From Methanomicrobium mobile BP (lineage in GTDB: Archaea; Halobacteriota; Methanomicrobia; Methanomicrobiales; Methanomicrobiaceae), in contig NZ_JOMF01000004.1 of assembly GCF_000711215.1 (NCBI RefSeq), positions 186,001 through 250,000 of the forward strand: a DNA stretch of 64,000 nucleotides. Reading direction: 5' to 3'. A program made the translations under genes and the position numbers. Shown here piece by piece: positions 15,898 through 24,948 of this stretch. How positions within the stretch are numbered: position 1 is the first letter of the stretch; each line of letters opens with the position of its first letter. Under the pieces are notes generated by a model. It saw only the letters and a list, made by a program, of their open reading frames with translations, did no database searches and was not told the DNA's origin.

Positions 15898-16500
15898 ATG
15901 AAAGTTGAGATGACTGCGGAAGCGGCTGAGAAGGCTAAAGAGATTCTGAATATCTGTATGAAACGTCCCGAGCATGTGCTCGGCATAATCAGTTCCGGGG
16001 TTTCAATCAAGGTCGCCGGCGTCAACATATACACCGTAAAAGAGATTGTGGAATCTCCGAAGAAAGAATTTGAAGAGAGTTCAGCCACTATCGGGCTGAG
16101 TTTCACGGGAGATCTTGCGGGTATAATAGCCGTTTCTTTTCCGATGGAGAGCGCCGCCAAACTCGTAATGGCTATCAGCGGCGAAAATGCGGGAACACCC
16201 GAACTTGACAGGCTCAGGATTGCGACCTTAAGAGAGGTCGGCGGCATTGTCATCAGCGGCATCATGGGCTCAATCGGTAATGTCCTGGACAGTCATATGG
16301 ATTATACGGTTCCGTCCTATGAGAAAGGTTCGATAGCATCGCTCCTTAACCTCGGCGACAGGATGATGGACTCTCTTGTCCTTATTGCGAACGTCTCTTT
16401 TACGCTGCACGATTTAAACGTTGAGAGCAATATCCTGATGGTCCTTGAAGAGGAACAACTGAAACTGCTGCTCGACAAAATAAAGGGGATTCTGTCTTGA
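15898..16500 (+). CDS. CheC-like protein
   Basis: A 200-residue protein with the repeated alpha-beta pattern of the CheC/CheX/FliY family, which dephosphorylate CheY in chemotaxis. 'SATIGLSFTGDLAGIIAVSF' and 'MESAAKLVMAISG' match the central strand-helix unit. The following helix is 'LRIATLREVGGIVISGIMGS': the Glu of the usual ExxN phosphatase site is present, but the Asn position is Gly. Activity is therefore doubtful and it may be a docking or sensory relative. It overlaps the histidine kinase gene by four bases, so the two probably act together. No other che genes are in the window. Confidence 0.75.
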   Translation: MKVEMTAEAAEKAKEILNICMKRPEHVLGIISSGVSIKVAGVNIYTVKEIVESPKKEFEESSATIGLSFTGDLAGIIAVSFPMESAAKLVMAISGENAGTPELDRLRIATLREVGGIVISGIMGSIGNVLDSHMDYTVPSYEKGSIASLLNLGDRMMDSLVLIANVSFTLHDLNVESNILMVLEEEQLKLLLDKIKGILS

Positions 16501-17615
16501 TTATGGCGAACGACAACTTCTTTAAGATTACCGAACTCTTTCCGGTCGGCATCTGCGTTATCGACGGCACCAATCGGATTGCGTTCTGGAACAGACTCAT
16601 AAGCGAGTGGACGGGTAAAACGAGCGATGAGGTCTCGGGAAAGATACTCTGCGAAGTATTCCCGCACCTTTCCGGATCGTCCTTTGAGGAGCGCATAAAA
16701 GAGATCTTTACGGGCGCACCGCCGGCGATATTCTCGTCGCAGCTGCACGGCGCCATTATACCGACATATCTCCCGTCGGGCGAACCGCGCATTCAGACGA
16801 CAACGGTGCTTCCGCTTCGCATAGAGGATGAGATATACGCCGTCATCGTCGTCGAGGACTGTACCGAGCTCAAACGTGAGGTTACCGCCTACAGGAGAAT
16901 GAAGGACAGCGCGATTCTGGCATTAAACGACAAAATCAACGCGGAAAAAGAGGTCGTCCGTGCCAACGAGGAGTCAAATCTCTACCTCGGCATCATGTCT
17001 CACGACCTCAAGAACACCAACGCCATTATCATGAGCTATGCACTTAAGATGGCGGAATTCGATAACCCGGAAGTGGTTAATTACGCCAAGAAGATAATGA
17101 TGGCGTCAACGGGAATCAATGACATCATAAGAAATGTCTCCGTAGTACGAAAGATGAGTCATGAATCGCAGGGCCTCAGACCGTTCCCGCTTAAAATGGT
17201 CATCAAGGACGCGGCAAGAAACTTTGAAGGGCTTAAGTATGAGATAATCGGCGATGACGTGCGCATATTCTGCGATGACCTTATCTCCGAGTTGTTCGTA
17301 AATATCTTCTCAAACTGCGTCAATCACGCGGGCATTGCCTCAAAGATTCACATCACCATAGGCGAGAAAAACGACAAAGGATATGTCCGTGTCTCGGTTG
17401 CGGATGAGGGACCCGGCATCTCGGAAGAGCGTAAGGCGGATATCTTCGCCAAATTCACCAAGAAAGTCAGGGAAGAGAGCGGAGATGAAGGAACGGGACT
17501 TTACATCGTTAAGGTGCTCATGACACGCTATAACGGCAATGTTTCGATTGAAGACGCATACCCCGACGCCATAAGAAAAGGTCTTAAGATATGCCTTGAT
17601 TTCAAAACGGCATAA
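16497..17615 (+). CDS. PAS-domain sensor histidine kinase
   Basis: A soluble sensor kinase of about 370 residues without membrane segments. Residues 5-125 form a PAS domain ('LFPVGICVIDGTNRIAFWNR'). After a helix comes the dimerisation region with the phospho-His 'GIMSHDLKNTNAI', then the ATP-binding domain: N box 'NIFSNCVNHAG', G1 'VADEGPGISEE', F box 'FAKFTKK' and G2 'GTGLYIVKVL'. The TTG at 16497 has AGGGGATT at good spacing and overlaps the upstream stop as TTGA; ATG 16503 is the alternative. No response regulator follows, so the CheC-like partner is the best clue to its pathway. Confidence 0.88.
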   Translation: MIMANDNFFKITELFPVGICVIDGTNRIAFWNRLISEWTGKTSDEVSGKILCEVFPHLSGSSFEERIKEIFTGAPPAIFSSQLHGAIIPTYLPSGEPRIQTTTVLPLRIEDEIYAVIVVEDCTELKREVTAYRRMKDSAILALNDKINAEKEVVRANEESNLYLGIMSHDLKNTNAIIMSYALKMAEFDNPEVVNYAKKIMMASTGINDIIRNVSVVRKMSHESQGLRPFPLKMVIKDAARNFEGLKYEIIGDDVRIFCDDLISELFVNIFSNCVNHAGIASKIHITIGEKNDKGYVRVSVADEGPGISEERKADIFAKFTKKVREESGDEGTGLYIVKVLMTRYNGNVSIEDAYPDAIRKGLKICLDFKTA

Positions 17616-17681
17616 TTTAAGACCATTATAAGTATTTTAAAACATATTCAGACCGTAAAATAAAAAATATCAAATTGATTA

Positions 17682-17747
17682 AATCTGTTTCAATAAAATC
17701 TGTTTCATTAAATCTGTTTCATTAGATCTGTTTCATTAAATCTGTTT
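17682..17747. repeat. Tandem repeat of AATCTGTTTCATTA across the end of the DUF2124 gene
   Basis: Four full 14-15-base units and a fifth partial one. The unit contains the final codons and stop of the minus-strand gene (AAA CAG ATT TAA), so several potential stop codons repeat downstream. The look is that of slipped-strand duplication of a gene end. Confidence 0.8.
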
Positions 17748-18281
17748 TTTGAGCACTCGTACGGGGCTTATGGTTGCGTCGATGAGCAGGTCGAAATCCA
17801 GTGCATCCGCCCAGCCCTCTTTCTCGAGGAATCCCATAAAGCAGACGCCGACACGTTTGCAATCATACTTCGAGATTACTTTAAGCGCATCGGCGACGGG
17901 GATGCCGGTCGACTTCATCGAAAGCCCGCCCATTATCACGGCAACCGCGGCATCGAGTTTTATGGGTTCGCATGCGCCGCATGACCCGTCTGCACCGCCT
18001 GCACCGTCCGACCCGCAGGTTTTGCGTGAGACCGTCTGCATGCCGATATCCTCTACCAGTTCGAGATACACCGCTTTTTCTTCGCTGAGGAAGGGCACGA
18101 AGATAAATCTGCACGGCAGTGTTCTTGCCGCATATGCCAGCAGTTCGACTATGGGAAGGCATGTGCCGCTGCATCCGTAAAAGACAACCTGACTGCCGGC
18201 GGGCAGTTTGAGGTCCTCGAGATATTTCTTGAACGGGCGCAACAGTCCCGTTATTCCGTCCAGTCTTTCAATCTCCTGCAT
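17736..18281 (-). CDS. DUF2124 family protein
   Basis: A 181-residue protein of a family found in methanogens, with no known activity. The typical start is seen: 'EIERLDGITGLLRPFKKYLE', then 'GSQVVFYGCSGTCLPIVELL', a Rossmann-like strand-loop with a cysteine, and 'FIFVPFLSEEKA'. 'VAVIMGGLSMKSTGIP' and 'CKRVGVCFMGFLEKEGW' complete the fold. A Gly/Cys-rich insert (CGSDGAGGADGSCGAC) near residue 98 is unusual and could bind a metal. ATG 18281 is favoured over 18305 because the family motif begins there. The last codons lie in a tandem repeat. Confidence 0.75.
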   Translation of the reverse strand: MQEIERLDGITGLLRPFKKYLEDLKLPAGSQVVFYGCSGTCLPIVELLAYAARTLPCRFIFVPFLSEEKAVYLELVEDIGMQTVSRKTCGSDGAGGADGSCGACEPIKLDAAVAVIMGGLSMKSTGIPVADALKVISKYDCKRVGVCFMGFLEKEGWADALDFDLLIDATISPVRVLKKQI

Positions 18282-18368
18282 GAAAACTGATTGGCGCCGC
18301 CGCATTAAAAGATTTACTCAACGCCACAGTGATTTGCACAAGATAATTTACACGGATATCATGTGCGC

Positions 18369-18425
18369 TTTTTCCGACCGCGGTGCCGGAAAAACCGAGT
18401 AACGCCGTGAAAAAACCGCGGTCGG
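18369..18425. promoter_or_regulatory. Overlapping inverted repeats between the DUF2124 and glnA genes
   Basis: CCGACCGCGG (18374-18383) pairs perfectly with CCGCGGTCGG (18416-18425). TTTTTCC (18369-18375) can instead pair with GGAAAAA (18388-18394), so two mutually exclusive hairpins exist. A T run follows at 18432-18437. They lie upstream of the proximal glnA TATA-like box. Confidence 0.45.
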
Positions 18426-18471
18426 TCCCGCTTTTTTATAAGTATTGATGAATAAAATCGACACTTAACAG

Positions 18472-18482
18472 CGAATATATAC
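18472..18482 (+). promoter_or_regulatory. TATA-like box of glnA
   Basis: GAATATATACG, about 26-30 bases before the cluster of ATG codons at 18504-18514, giving a nearly leaderless transcript. Confidence 0.5.
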
Positions 18483-18507
18483 GGTAAACCGCATACATAT
18501 TAGATGA

Positions 18508-20010
18508 ATGAATGACTCTGAAATTTTGATGAATCCAAACGATCTGGTACAGTTCCTTAAGAAAGATCCCAAAGACTTCACCAAGGACGATATTATCAGA
18601 TTCTGTGAAGAGAATAAGATTGAAATGGTCAACTTCCGCTACGTTGCCGCGGACGGCAGACTCAAGACCCTTAACTTTGTTCTCTCTTCAAAGGAGTATC
18701 TGGACACTATTCTCTCGGACGGCGAAAGAGTAGACGGCAGCAGTCTCTTCCCGTTCATCGAGGCAGGAAGCTCCGACCTTTACGTAATTCCGCGCTATTC
18801 CACGGCTTTCATGGACCCGTTCGCGGAAGTGCCGACACTCGACATACTCTGTTCTTTCTACGACAACACCGGTAAGCCGCTGGCGTCGTCGCCGGAGTAT
18901 ATCCTCAGGCAGGCGGCAATCGCATTCAAGAGAGAGACCGGCATGGACTACAAGTGCCTCGGCGAACTTGAATACTATGTAATCAGCGACGTTGACGAGA
19001 TCTACCCCGGTGTCGACCAGAAAGGTTACCACGAATCCGCACCCTACTGCAAGTTTGCGGAGATGAGAACCCAGGCTCTCCTCATGGTTGCGCGTGCCGG
19101 CGGTAAGATCAAATACGGTCACTCCGAAGTCGGTTGTTTCACAAAGGACGGCAAATACTACGAACAGCACGAGATCGAGTTCCTCCCCTGCGACCCGATT
19201 CTCGCGGTCGAACAGCTCATCATCGCAAAATGGGTCCTCAGAATGCTCGGCAGCCAGTACGGCGTCGAAGTCTCATTTGCGCCGAAGATAACTGTCGGCA
19301 AGGCAGGTTCGGGCATGCACTTCCACATGCTTGCCGAGAAGAACGGCAGAAACGTGATGGTAAAGGACGGCAAGCTCTCGGACACCGCAAAGAAGATGAT
19401 CGCGGGTATCCTCGACATCGGCGATGCGATTACCGCATTCGGCAACCCGATTCCGACATCCTACTTAAGACTCGTTCCGCATCAGGAAGCGCCGACCTAC
19501 ATCTGCTGGGGCGACAGAAACCGCTCGGTAGTTGTCCGCGTTCCGCTCGGATGGACAGGCTCGACCGATATGGCAATCGAAGCCAACTTCGGTCTTAAGA
19601 GAAGAGTCGAGAAGGCATCGAAGCAGACCTTCGAATACCGTGTTGCAGACGGCGCCGCGGACGTATACGAGACGGTCGCTTCGCTTATCATCGGCGCAAT
19701 GCACGGTCTTTCAATGCCCAATGCGCTCGAGATGGCAGACAAACTCTATGCCTCCGGCAACATCTTCGACAAGGAATATGCCTCGTTCTTAAAGAAACTC
19801 AGACAGCTTCCGACCTCATGCAGCGAGTCCGCGGATGTTCTCTTAAAGAACCGCAAGCTCTTCGAGAAGGACGGAATCTTCCCGCCCGGCGTCATCGATG
19901 CCCAGGCTAAAAAGTTAAAGGCATTCAAGGACGCGGGTCTCTCCGACAAGCTCCTCGGCAACGAAAAAGAGTTCGCAAAGCTTGTTCAGAAGTATATCCA
20001 CATCGGATAA
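18508..20010 (+). CDS. glnA: Glutamine synthetase
   Basis: ATP-dependent ligation of ammonia to glutamate, the main entry of nitrogen. The beta-grasp N-domain ('NFRYVAADGRLKTLNF', 'DGSSL') and the catalytic barrel are visible: 'LGELEYYVI', 'GSGMHFHM', 'PTSYLRLVPHQEAPTYICWG', 'NRSVVVRVPLG' and 'TFEYRVADGAADVY'. At 500 residues it is about 50 longer than most archaeal type I enzymes. I see no adenylylation-site motif (NLYDLPP), so control is probably by product or protein binding. Of three overlapping ATGs (18504, 18508, 18512) only 18508 is in frame. Monocistronic; 279 bases of T-rich DNA without features follow. Confidence 0.94.
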   Translation: MNDSEILMNPNDLVQFLKKDPKDFTKDDIIRFCEENKIEMVNFRYVAADGRLKTLNFVLSSKEYLDTILSDGERVDGSSLFPFIEAGSSDLYVIPRYSTAFMDPFAEVPTLDILCSFYDNTGKPLASSPEYILRQAAIAFKRETGMDYKCLGELEYYVISDVDEIYPGVDQKGYHESAPYCKFAEMRTQALLMVARAGGKIKYGHSEVGCFTKDGKYYEQHEIEFLPCDPILAVEQLIIAKWVLRMLGSQYGVEVSFAPKITVGKAGSGMHFHMLAEKNGRNVMVKDGKLSDTAKKMIAGILDIGDAITAFGNPIPTSYLRLVPHQEAPTYICWGDRNRSVVVRVPLGWTGSTDMAIEANFGLKRRVEKASKQTFEYRVADGAADVYETVASLIIGAMHGLSMPNALEMADKLYASGNIFDKEYASFLKKLRQLPTSCSESADVLLKNRKLFEKDGIFPPGVIDAQAKKLKAFKDAGLSDKLLGNEKEFAKLVQKYIHIG

Positions 20011-20289
20011 ACGGATAGACAAATAAACAAAACATCGGGTGCACGGTGCCGACGGTCTTCAACGCTGTTGCATCATGCGATAATAACTCGATTCAATAAT
20101 TTTTCCGGTTTTTTATTTTTAGTGTCATGAAGTATTTTTATCAATAATTCCGGCAAAAATTCCTGTTAAAAAAGTAATTGATTATTTGGATTTTACTTGG
20201 ATTTTACTCGGATTTATTTGTATTCGACATAATACACAGTTATTCGGCATGATGCCGTGGATATCGTTCCGATACAGACATTATGCCGG

Positions 20290-21723
20290 TTACAGCCCGC
20301 CGTCGTCGCGTCTGCGCGGGGCTCTTCTCTGACCGCCCTGTCCGCCGCGACCGAAACCGCCGCTCCTGTTCATGACGACGTATGCAACCACGGCAATCAC
20401 GGCAATGACCGCAATGACGCCGACAATCGTCATAAGCGTGGAGTCTTTCTCGATGATGAACGTAATATTCATCTCGGTGCATCCCAGCGGCACCTGACGC
20501 ATGTCGGAATAGTCCTTATAGTCCTTCGCTTTTACCGTAAAGGCATAATCCTCGTTTGTTATAAGTTCGGTCGAAAGTTTTCCCGTCGCATCCGTGACAC
20601 CGAGAACCTTGCCGTTCGCGGTTACGGTCGCATCCCCGACCAGATTATTGTCCTTGTCGATGACGAGAATCGATATCTTCGCCGACGAATACGCAAGTTC
20701 GACGATTATGTTGTCGGTCGTCGGGTTTACATCGATGTTCGCCTTATAATCGTTGTATCCCGCTTTTCTGACGAGGATCTCATGGTTTCCGGATGAGAGC
20801 TGTTTTACGCCGCTTCTGCCGTATGAATCGGTAAGTCCCGTAAGACTGCCGTCAATGTAAATCTCGGCCTCGCCGAGCGGGCGTTTCTGCGCATCATATA
20901 CGGATACGGTTACGGGATTCAGCGACTTGTAGAGTGTCGCGGTATAGATAATCTCGTCGCTGGAGAAGTAATGGTTCTCCTCAAACGGCTCGTAATTGGT
21001 TTTCTTCACGGCAATCTGATATGACTTCTCATGCTCGAGATTGAGATTTACCTTGCCGTCACTTCCCGTCTCGCCCGCGAGTTTGCCGTCAATGTAGAGC
21101 TCGGCGCCCGCAAGAGGTGCTTTCGAAGTGCTTTCGCCGTCAAGTATCTGGAATATGACCAGATCGTTTCTCTGCATGAGGTAATCGACGCTCTTCGATG
21201 CATCCGACATCTCGACCGTCTTAACAATCGTCTCGTAGTTCGTCAGCTTTACCGTGACGACATACGGGGTGTAAAAAGAGACTGCAAATTCCGCTTTGCC
21301 GTTAAAGTCCGTGGATTTGCGCGCATCCAAATCAATGCCGACTACCTCCACAATCGCGTTCTCGAGAGGCTCGAGAGTGTCTGATTGCAGGACGTTAACG
21401 GTGAGCGATCCCTTTTCGCGCGTCAATTCGACTTTGACGGTTGTCTGACCCGGGGTTACCTGATTGCTCCAGTATTCATAGCCGTTCTTCTTGACGCCGA
21501 TACGATAACTTGAGATAAAGGAATGCGTATGCTCAAGCTGTCCGTCAACGTTTGTTAATCCCACATAGCTTCCGTCCACATATACCGATGCCCCGGATAC
21601 CGGCTGATTGTTGTTTTCGTCAACGACGGTGATTAATACGGTCGTTGTCGTAGCCGAAACCGTGCCGACCGTAAGGATTAATCCGAGTATCAGTATGAAC
21701 GCCGAAATTATACGTTTATACAT
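20290..21723 (-). CDS. PEGA-repeat surface protein with cytoplasmic RG-rich tail
   Basis: A 477-residue exported protein. Residues 1-25 are a signal peptide ending near VSATT. Five beta-sandwich repeats of about 75-80 residues follow; the best carry 'GASVYVDGSYVGLTNVDG', 'GAELYIDGKLAGETGSDG' and 'EAEIYIDGSLTGLTDSYG', the PEGA-like turn. Near residue 430 a transmembrane helix ('VGVIAVIAVIAVVAYVVM') leads to a tail with four or more RG/RR groups and DDGG. The repeats would face the S-layer and the basic tail the cytoplasm. It lies downstream of the S-layer cluster on the same strand, so a cell-envelope role is inferred. No enzyme motif is seen. Confidence 0.8.
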   Translation of the reverse strand: MYKRIISAFILILGLILTVGTVSATTTTVLITVVDENNNQPVSGASVYVDGSYVGLTNVDGQLEHTHSFISSYRIGVKKNGYEYWSNQVTPGQTTVKVELTREKGSLTVNVLQSDTLEPLENAIVEVVGIDLDARKSTDFNGKAEFAVSFYTPYVVTVKLTNYETIVKTVEMSDASKSVDYLMQRNDLVIFQILDGESTSKAPLAGAELYIDGKLAGETGSDGKVNLNLEHEKSYQIAVKKTNYEPFEENHYFSSDEIIYTATLYKSLNPVTVSVYDAQKRPLGEAEIYIDGSLTGLTDSYGRSGVKQLSSGNHEILVRKAGYNDYKANIDVNPTTDNIIVELAYSSAKISILVIDKDNNLVGDATVTANGKVLGVTDATGKLSTELITNEDYAFTVKAKDYKDYSDMRQVPLGCTEMNITFIIEKDSTLMTIVGVIAVIAVIAVVAYVVMNRSGGFGRGGQGGQRRAPRRRDDGGL

Positions 21724-21823
21724 GAATTACTTTTCTTTTCATAGCTTTTATAATATTCTGATTGAATGGGGGGTTGTCTTAAAAAAAGTGTGCAAAAAAT
21801 ATGAAATAAATCCGGAAAAATAC

Positions 21824-24733
21824 TCACCGGATATGTTTTCCGATTACAAAAGCCAAAGCCCCCGCTGCACCAAGCCCGATTAATGCAATCAGTGCTCCGA
21901 ATCCGGGCGCAGTCGTTGCCGCCGGAGCGGATGCGGTTGCAGGTGTACCTGTAGGTGATGAGGCAGGTACGCTTGTCGAACCTGCTGCAGGTGCCGCCGC
22001 CGGTGTTCCCGCAAGTATGTTGAATGTGGTTGTTGTCGTAACATCGGCTTCGATTGCTTCGACGTTTACGATGTATTCGTCCGTTTTGAAGGTCGATGCA
22101 TCGACATCGAGCGCCCATTCGTTATAGGTCGAGCCTTCGTTAACCTTTACGGTCGAAGAAACGCCCGAGAACTCACCGCTCTGTGTCTTCTGTGTCGGCT
22201 GGAAAGATGATGATGTAACTTCGACGATAAGAGTGTCGCCTACTGCGAGGTTTGTCGTACCGGTAATCTTGAAAAGGTCACCGATGTAGTGGTCGCCTAC
22301 GGAGTTAACTCTGATCCATGGCTCTTCAACAAGGAAGGTCAGCTTTGTGTAAGTATCGTCAACGTTCGCCGAGTTGATTGCCGTGATTAAAGCTTCCGCG
22401 GCATCCGAGCCCTGAAGTTTGCCGTTACCTGCGACGATAAACGCAACTCCGTTTACATCCTCGGCGCCCTTAGGATTCGTGATTACCTGTATGGTCTTTG
22501 CATCCTCGTTCTTCTGAGACTTTACATCGAAAACGCCGTTGTACATAGGGTGCTGGACAACCACAAAGTACTGACCAGATGCAAGATCCTTTGTATCGGC
22601 TGAACCGAGTTCATACTCGAATGACCCGTCATCGTTCACGGTCTCGGTTACCATTGATGACTCCATAAGATTGGTCTTTTCGCCGTTCCAGTAATTCTTT
22701 CCGAGAATCCAGACGGCAACACCCTGTGTCGGCTGACCTTCGGCGGTTCCGCGGATGTAGAGTTTGTCACCTTTTGCGACCGTGGATGACGATGTCGTTG
22801 CCGTAACAAACGGCTTCTTGATTACGACGGAAACGGTATCGTATTTGACGTCCGAAAGCGTCTTGTTAATGCCGCTCTTTAAAGCGAAATCGGATGTCGC
22901 ATAGATTGTGTATGTGCCGGCGTCAAGGATTGAACCAGAGGTATCCCACTTGTATTCCCAGGTATCATCGGTCTTGACAGTTACTCTTGTATTATCCTTC
23001 GAAGTCGGATTTGTCTTGGGTGCGTCGAGTTTGCCGCCGGCAACCGGCAGGTTGGGTCCCGTGATGAAGAGATATACGTCATCCGAGTCCGTGTTTGTAC
23101 CCGAGAGCGTTACCTCTTCACCCAGGTAGTATGAACCGTCGCCGGATGCCGAGACCGTGACCGCTCCCTTTTCGACCTTTACCTTTACGGTATCATATAG
23201 TTGCATATCAAGCTCATAATATTCTTCGGGACTGAGAGGTTCATCCAGATATTTTATCCTCTGTGCACGGATAGTGAACGAAGTGTCTTTTGTATTCTCA
23301 TTGGTCATTATGCCGATGTTTATGCTGCCGTCAGCGGCGAGTTTTGCAACGACGGCATAATTGCCGGTGAAATCACCTTCCTCCGTCACTCCTTCTGGCA
23401 GATCATCCGCTATATTCGTGTGGGAGGGCTTATATTCCGTTCTTTCCGCCTGCAAATAACTCATCGGAGTAACATCCTCCTGATCCTTAATGAATGCGGG
23501 CACCTCTTTATAGTTATAGCCGCTTACACCCGTAAACCAGACCGCGTAAAGTGCTCTCGGAGTGCCGTCTACTCTAACCGAGAATCCGTTATTACGGATA
23601 ACGGTCGCTTTGTCCGACGTTATCTTTACGGTTTCCCTGTCTACCGTGACCTTTACGGTATTGGAAACAGTCTGTCCCGTAATCTCGCCGAGGTTATCCT
23701 CCATGCCGTTGACGTTGATCTCGGCATAGAACTGATATTCGCCCGTAAGTATTTTATGCCCGAGGACTTTGTCATTATCAACAATACGTCCCGCACTCCA
23801 GACGGGGGTTGCGTTATTTACCCAGAAATCGGAACGATTCACCTTAATGGCCTGAAGATTTACATTCGTAAAGTTACCGTCGTTTGGATTAGGAACCACT
23901 ATCATCGACTTAAGTTTTGCTTCGTCGGGAGTTATTGCATAAACTTCGATGCCTATATCGTCATAATTCGGAACTGGTCTCCGGTATACAAAGTCCAAAG
24001 ATTCATCATCTATTGTGCCATCATCATAATACGTATAGCCATACGTGACATTCAGAATATTACGATACTTTCCTATTTCAGTGCCTGTGATATTAAAAAA
24101 CTCTGTCCTATAATAATCTCCACCATCAGACCGCTTAGCAAGTAAATTATAAAAAGTATTCTCCTCCTGGTCGTTTTCTCCGCGTAAAAAGAGCGGCGCA
24201 AAAGTACTTTCAATCTTAAGCATTACCGGATCATCGGCGATGACTTTCTTGCCGTCAATCGAAGTTGTTCCGTCACCCCGGTAGCTGTTTATTTTTAAAG
24301 AAGGCTTCTCAACATAGAATGCCAATTCGGCAAGACCGCCGGTTGCATTATATGAATACCATGGACCCGTATAGTCTGCGAATCTTGCCGAATCAAAATA
24401 GAAATGGTATATTTCTATAGGCGCGATAGTAATTACTTTTCCGGGAGTGTCCGTTCCGACTCTTGAACCCGGCGCATACCATGCGATGGTTCGTGTTTTA
24501 TTGAGAGTCTCGTAAATATTCAAATTGGACTCTCCGATAAAGACTGTATCCCCGGGAAAAATACCGGTTGAATACGGATTGTCAATTACACCCGACCCTC
24601 CGGGTATGGGTTGATCGTAGTATCTGACCGTGATATATGTCACATAATCCGTCGCCTGAACGGCGGAGACTGTCAAAAATAGGGCAATCAATACGAGAGA
24701 TAACCGAACTATGATGATATTATTATGTGTCAT
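21824..24733 (-). CDS. S-layer-like surface protein with PGF-type anchor (paralogue 1)
   Basis: A 969-residue exported protein. The signal peptide covers about 1-27 (ends SAVQA). The mature part shares blocks with the next two genes: 'PGDTVFIGES', 'GPWYSYNAT', 'RNNGFSVRVDGTP', 'GSYYLGEEVTLSGTNTDS', 'VYLFITGPNLPVAGG' and 'EPWIRVNSVGDHYIGD'. An Ala/Thr/Ser/Pro linker leads to 'TTAPGFGALIALIGLG', a hydrophobic segment and a basic end, the PGF-CTERM pattern processed by archaeosortase A in related archaea. It differs from the others by an N-terminal YYDQPIPGGSG segment. No strong ribosome site is seen, so expression may be lower than for paralogue 3. Confidence 0.85.
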   Translation of the reverse strand: MTHNNIIIVRLSLVLIALFLTVSAVQATDYVTYITVRYYDQPIPGGSGVIDNPYSTGIFPGDTVFIGESNLNIYETLNKTRTIAWYAPGSRVGTDTPGKVITIAPIEIYHFYFDSARFADYTGPWYSYNATGGLAELAFYVEKPSLKINSYRGDGTTSIDGKKVIADDPVMLKIESTFAPLFLRGENDQEENTFYNLLAKRSDGGDYYRTEFFNITGTEIGKYRNILNVTYGYTYYDDGTIDDESLDFVYRRPVPNYDDIGIEVYAITPDEAKLKSMIVVPNPNDGNFTNVNLQAIKVNRSDFWVNNATPVWSAGRIVDNDKVLGHKILTGEYQFYAEINVNGMEDNLGEITGQTVSNTVKVTVDRETVKITSDKATVIRNNGFSVRVDGTPRALYAVWFTGVSGYNYKEVPAFIKDQEDVTPMSYLQAERTEYKPSHTNIADDLPEGVTEEGDFTGNYAVVAKLAADGSINIGIMTNENTKDTSFTIRAQRIKYLDEPLSPEEYYELDMQLYDTVKVKVEKGAVTVSASGDGSYYLGEEVTLSGTNTDSDDVYLFITGPNLPVAGGKLDAPKTNPTSKDNTRVTVKTDDTWEYKWDTSGSILDAGTYTIYATSDFALKSGINKTLSDVKYDTVSVVIKKPFVTATTSSSTVAKGDKLYIRGTAEGQPTQGVAVWILGKNYWNGEKTNLMESSMVTETVNDDGSFEYELGSADTKDLASGQYFVVVQHPMYNGVFDVKSQKNEDAKTIQVITNPKGAEDVNGVAFIVAGNGKLQGSDAAEALITAINSANVDDTYTKLTFLVEEPWIRVNSVGDHYIGDLFKITGTTNLAVGDTLIVEVTSSSFQPTQKTQSGEFSGVSSTVKVNEGSTYNEWALDVDASTFKTDEYIVNVEAIEADVTTTTTFNILAGTPAAAPAAGSTSVPASSPTGTPATASAPAATTAPGFGALIALIGLGAAGALAFVIGKHIR

Positions 24734-24948
24734 TTTCGTCTTTTCGGGTTTGGTTTTATTGACGGCATCCTCATTGAATGACAGTACAAATGCAGGGTAG
24801 CCGTCTCATGCAGTTTACTTCAGTACAGGCATGTTACTAATTTAGATAGATATATTTAGCGTATATGAGTAATAGTTCTTCGCAGATTTTCGCCACCATA
24901 ACCCTTATGATCATGAATGCCTTAAAAAGGGAAATCACAGATCTTTTC

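Noticed and set aside
18369-18508. NrpR-type nitrogen operator (GGAA-N6-TTCC) upstream of glnA
   Set aside because: GGAA is present but no TTCC at the required distance.
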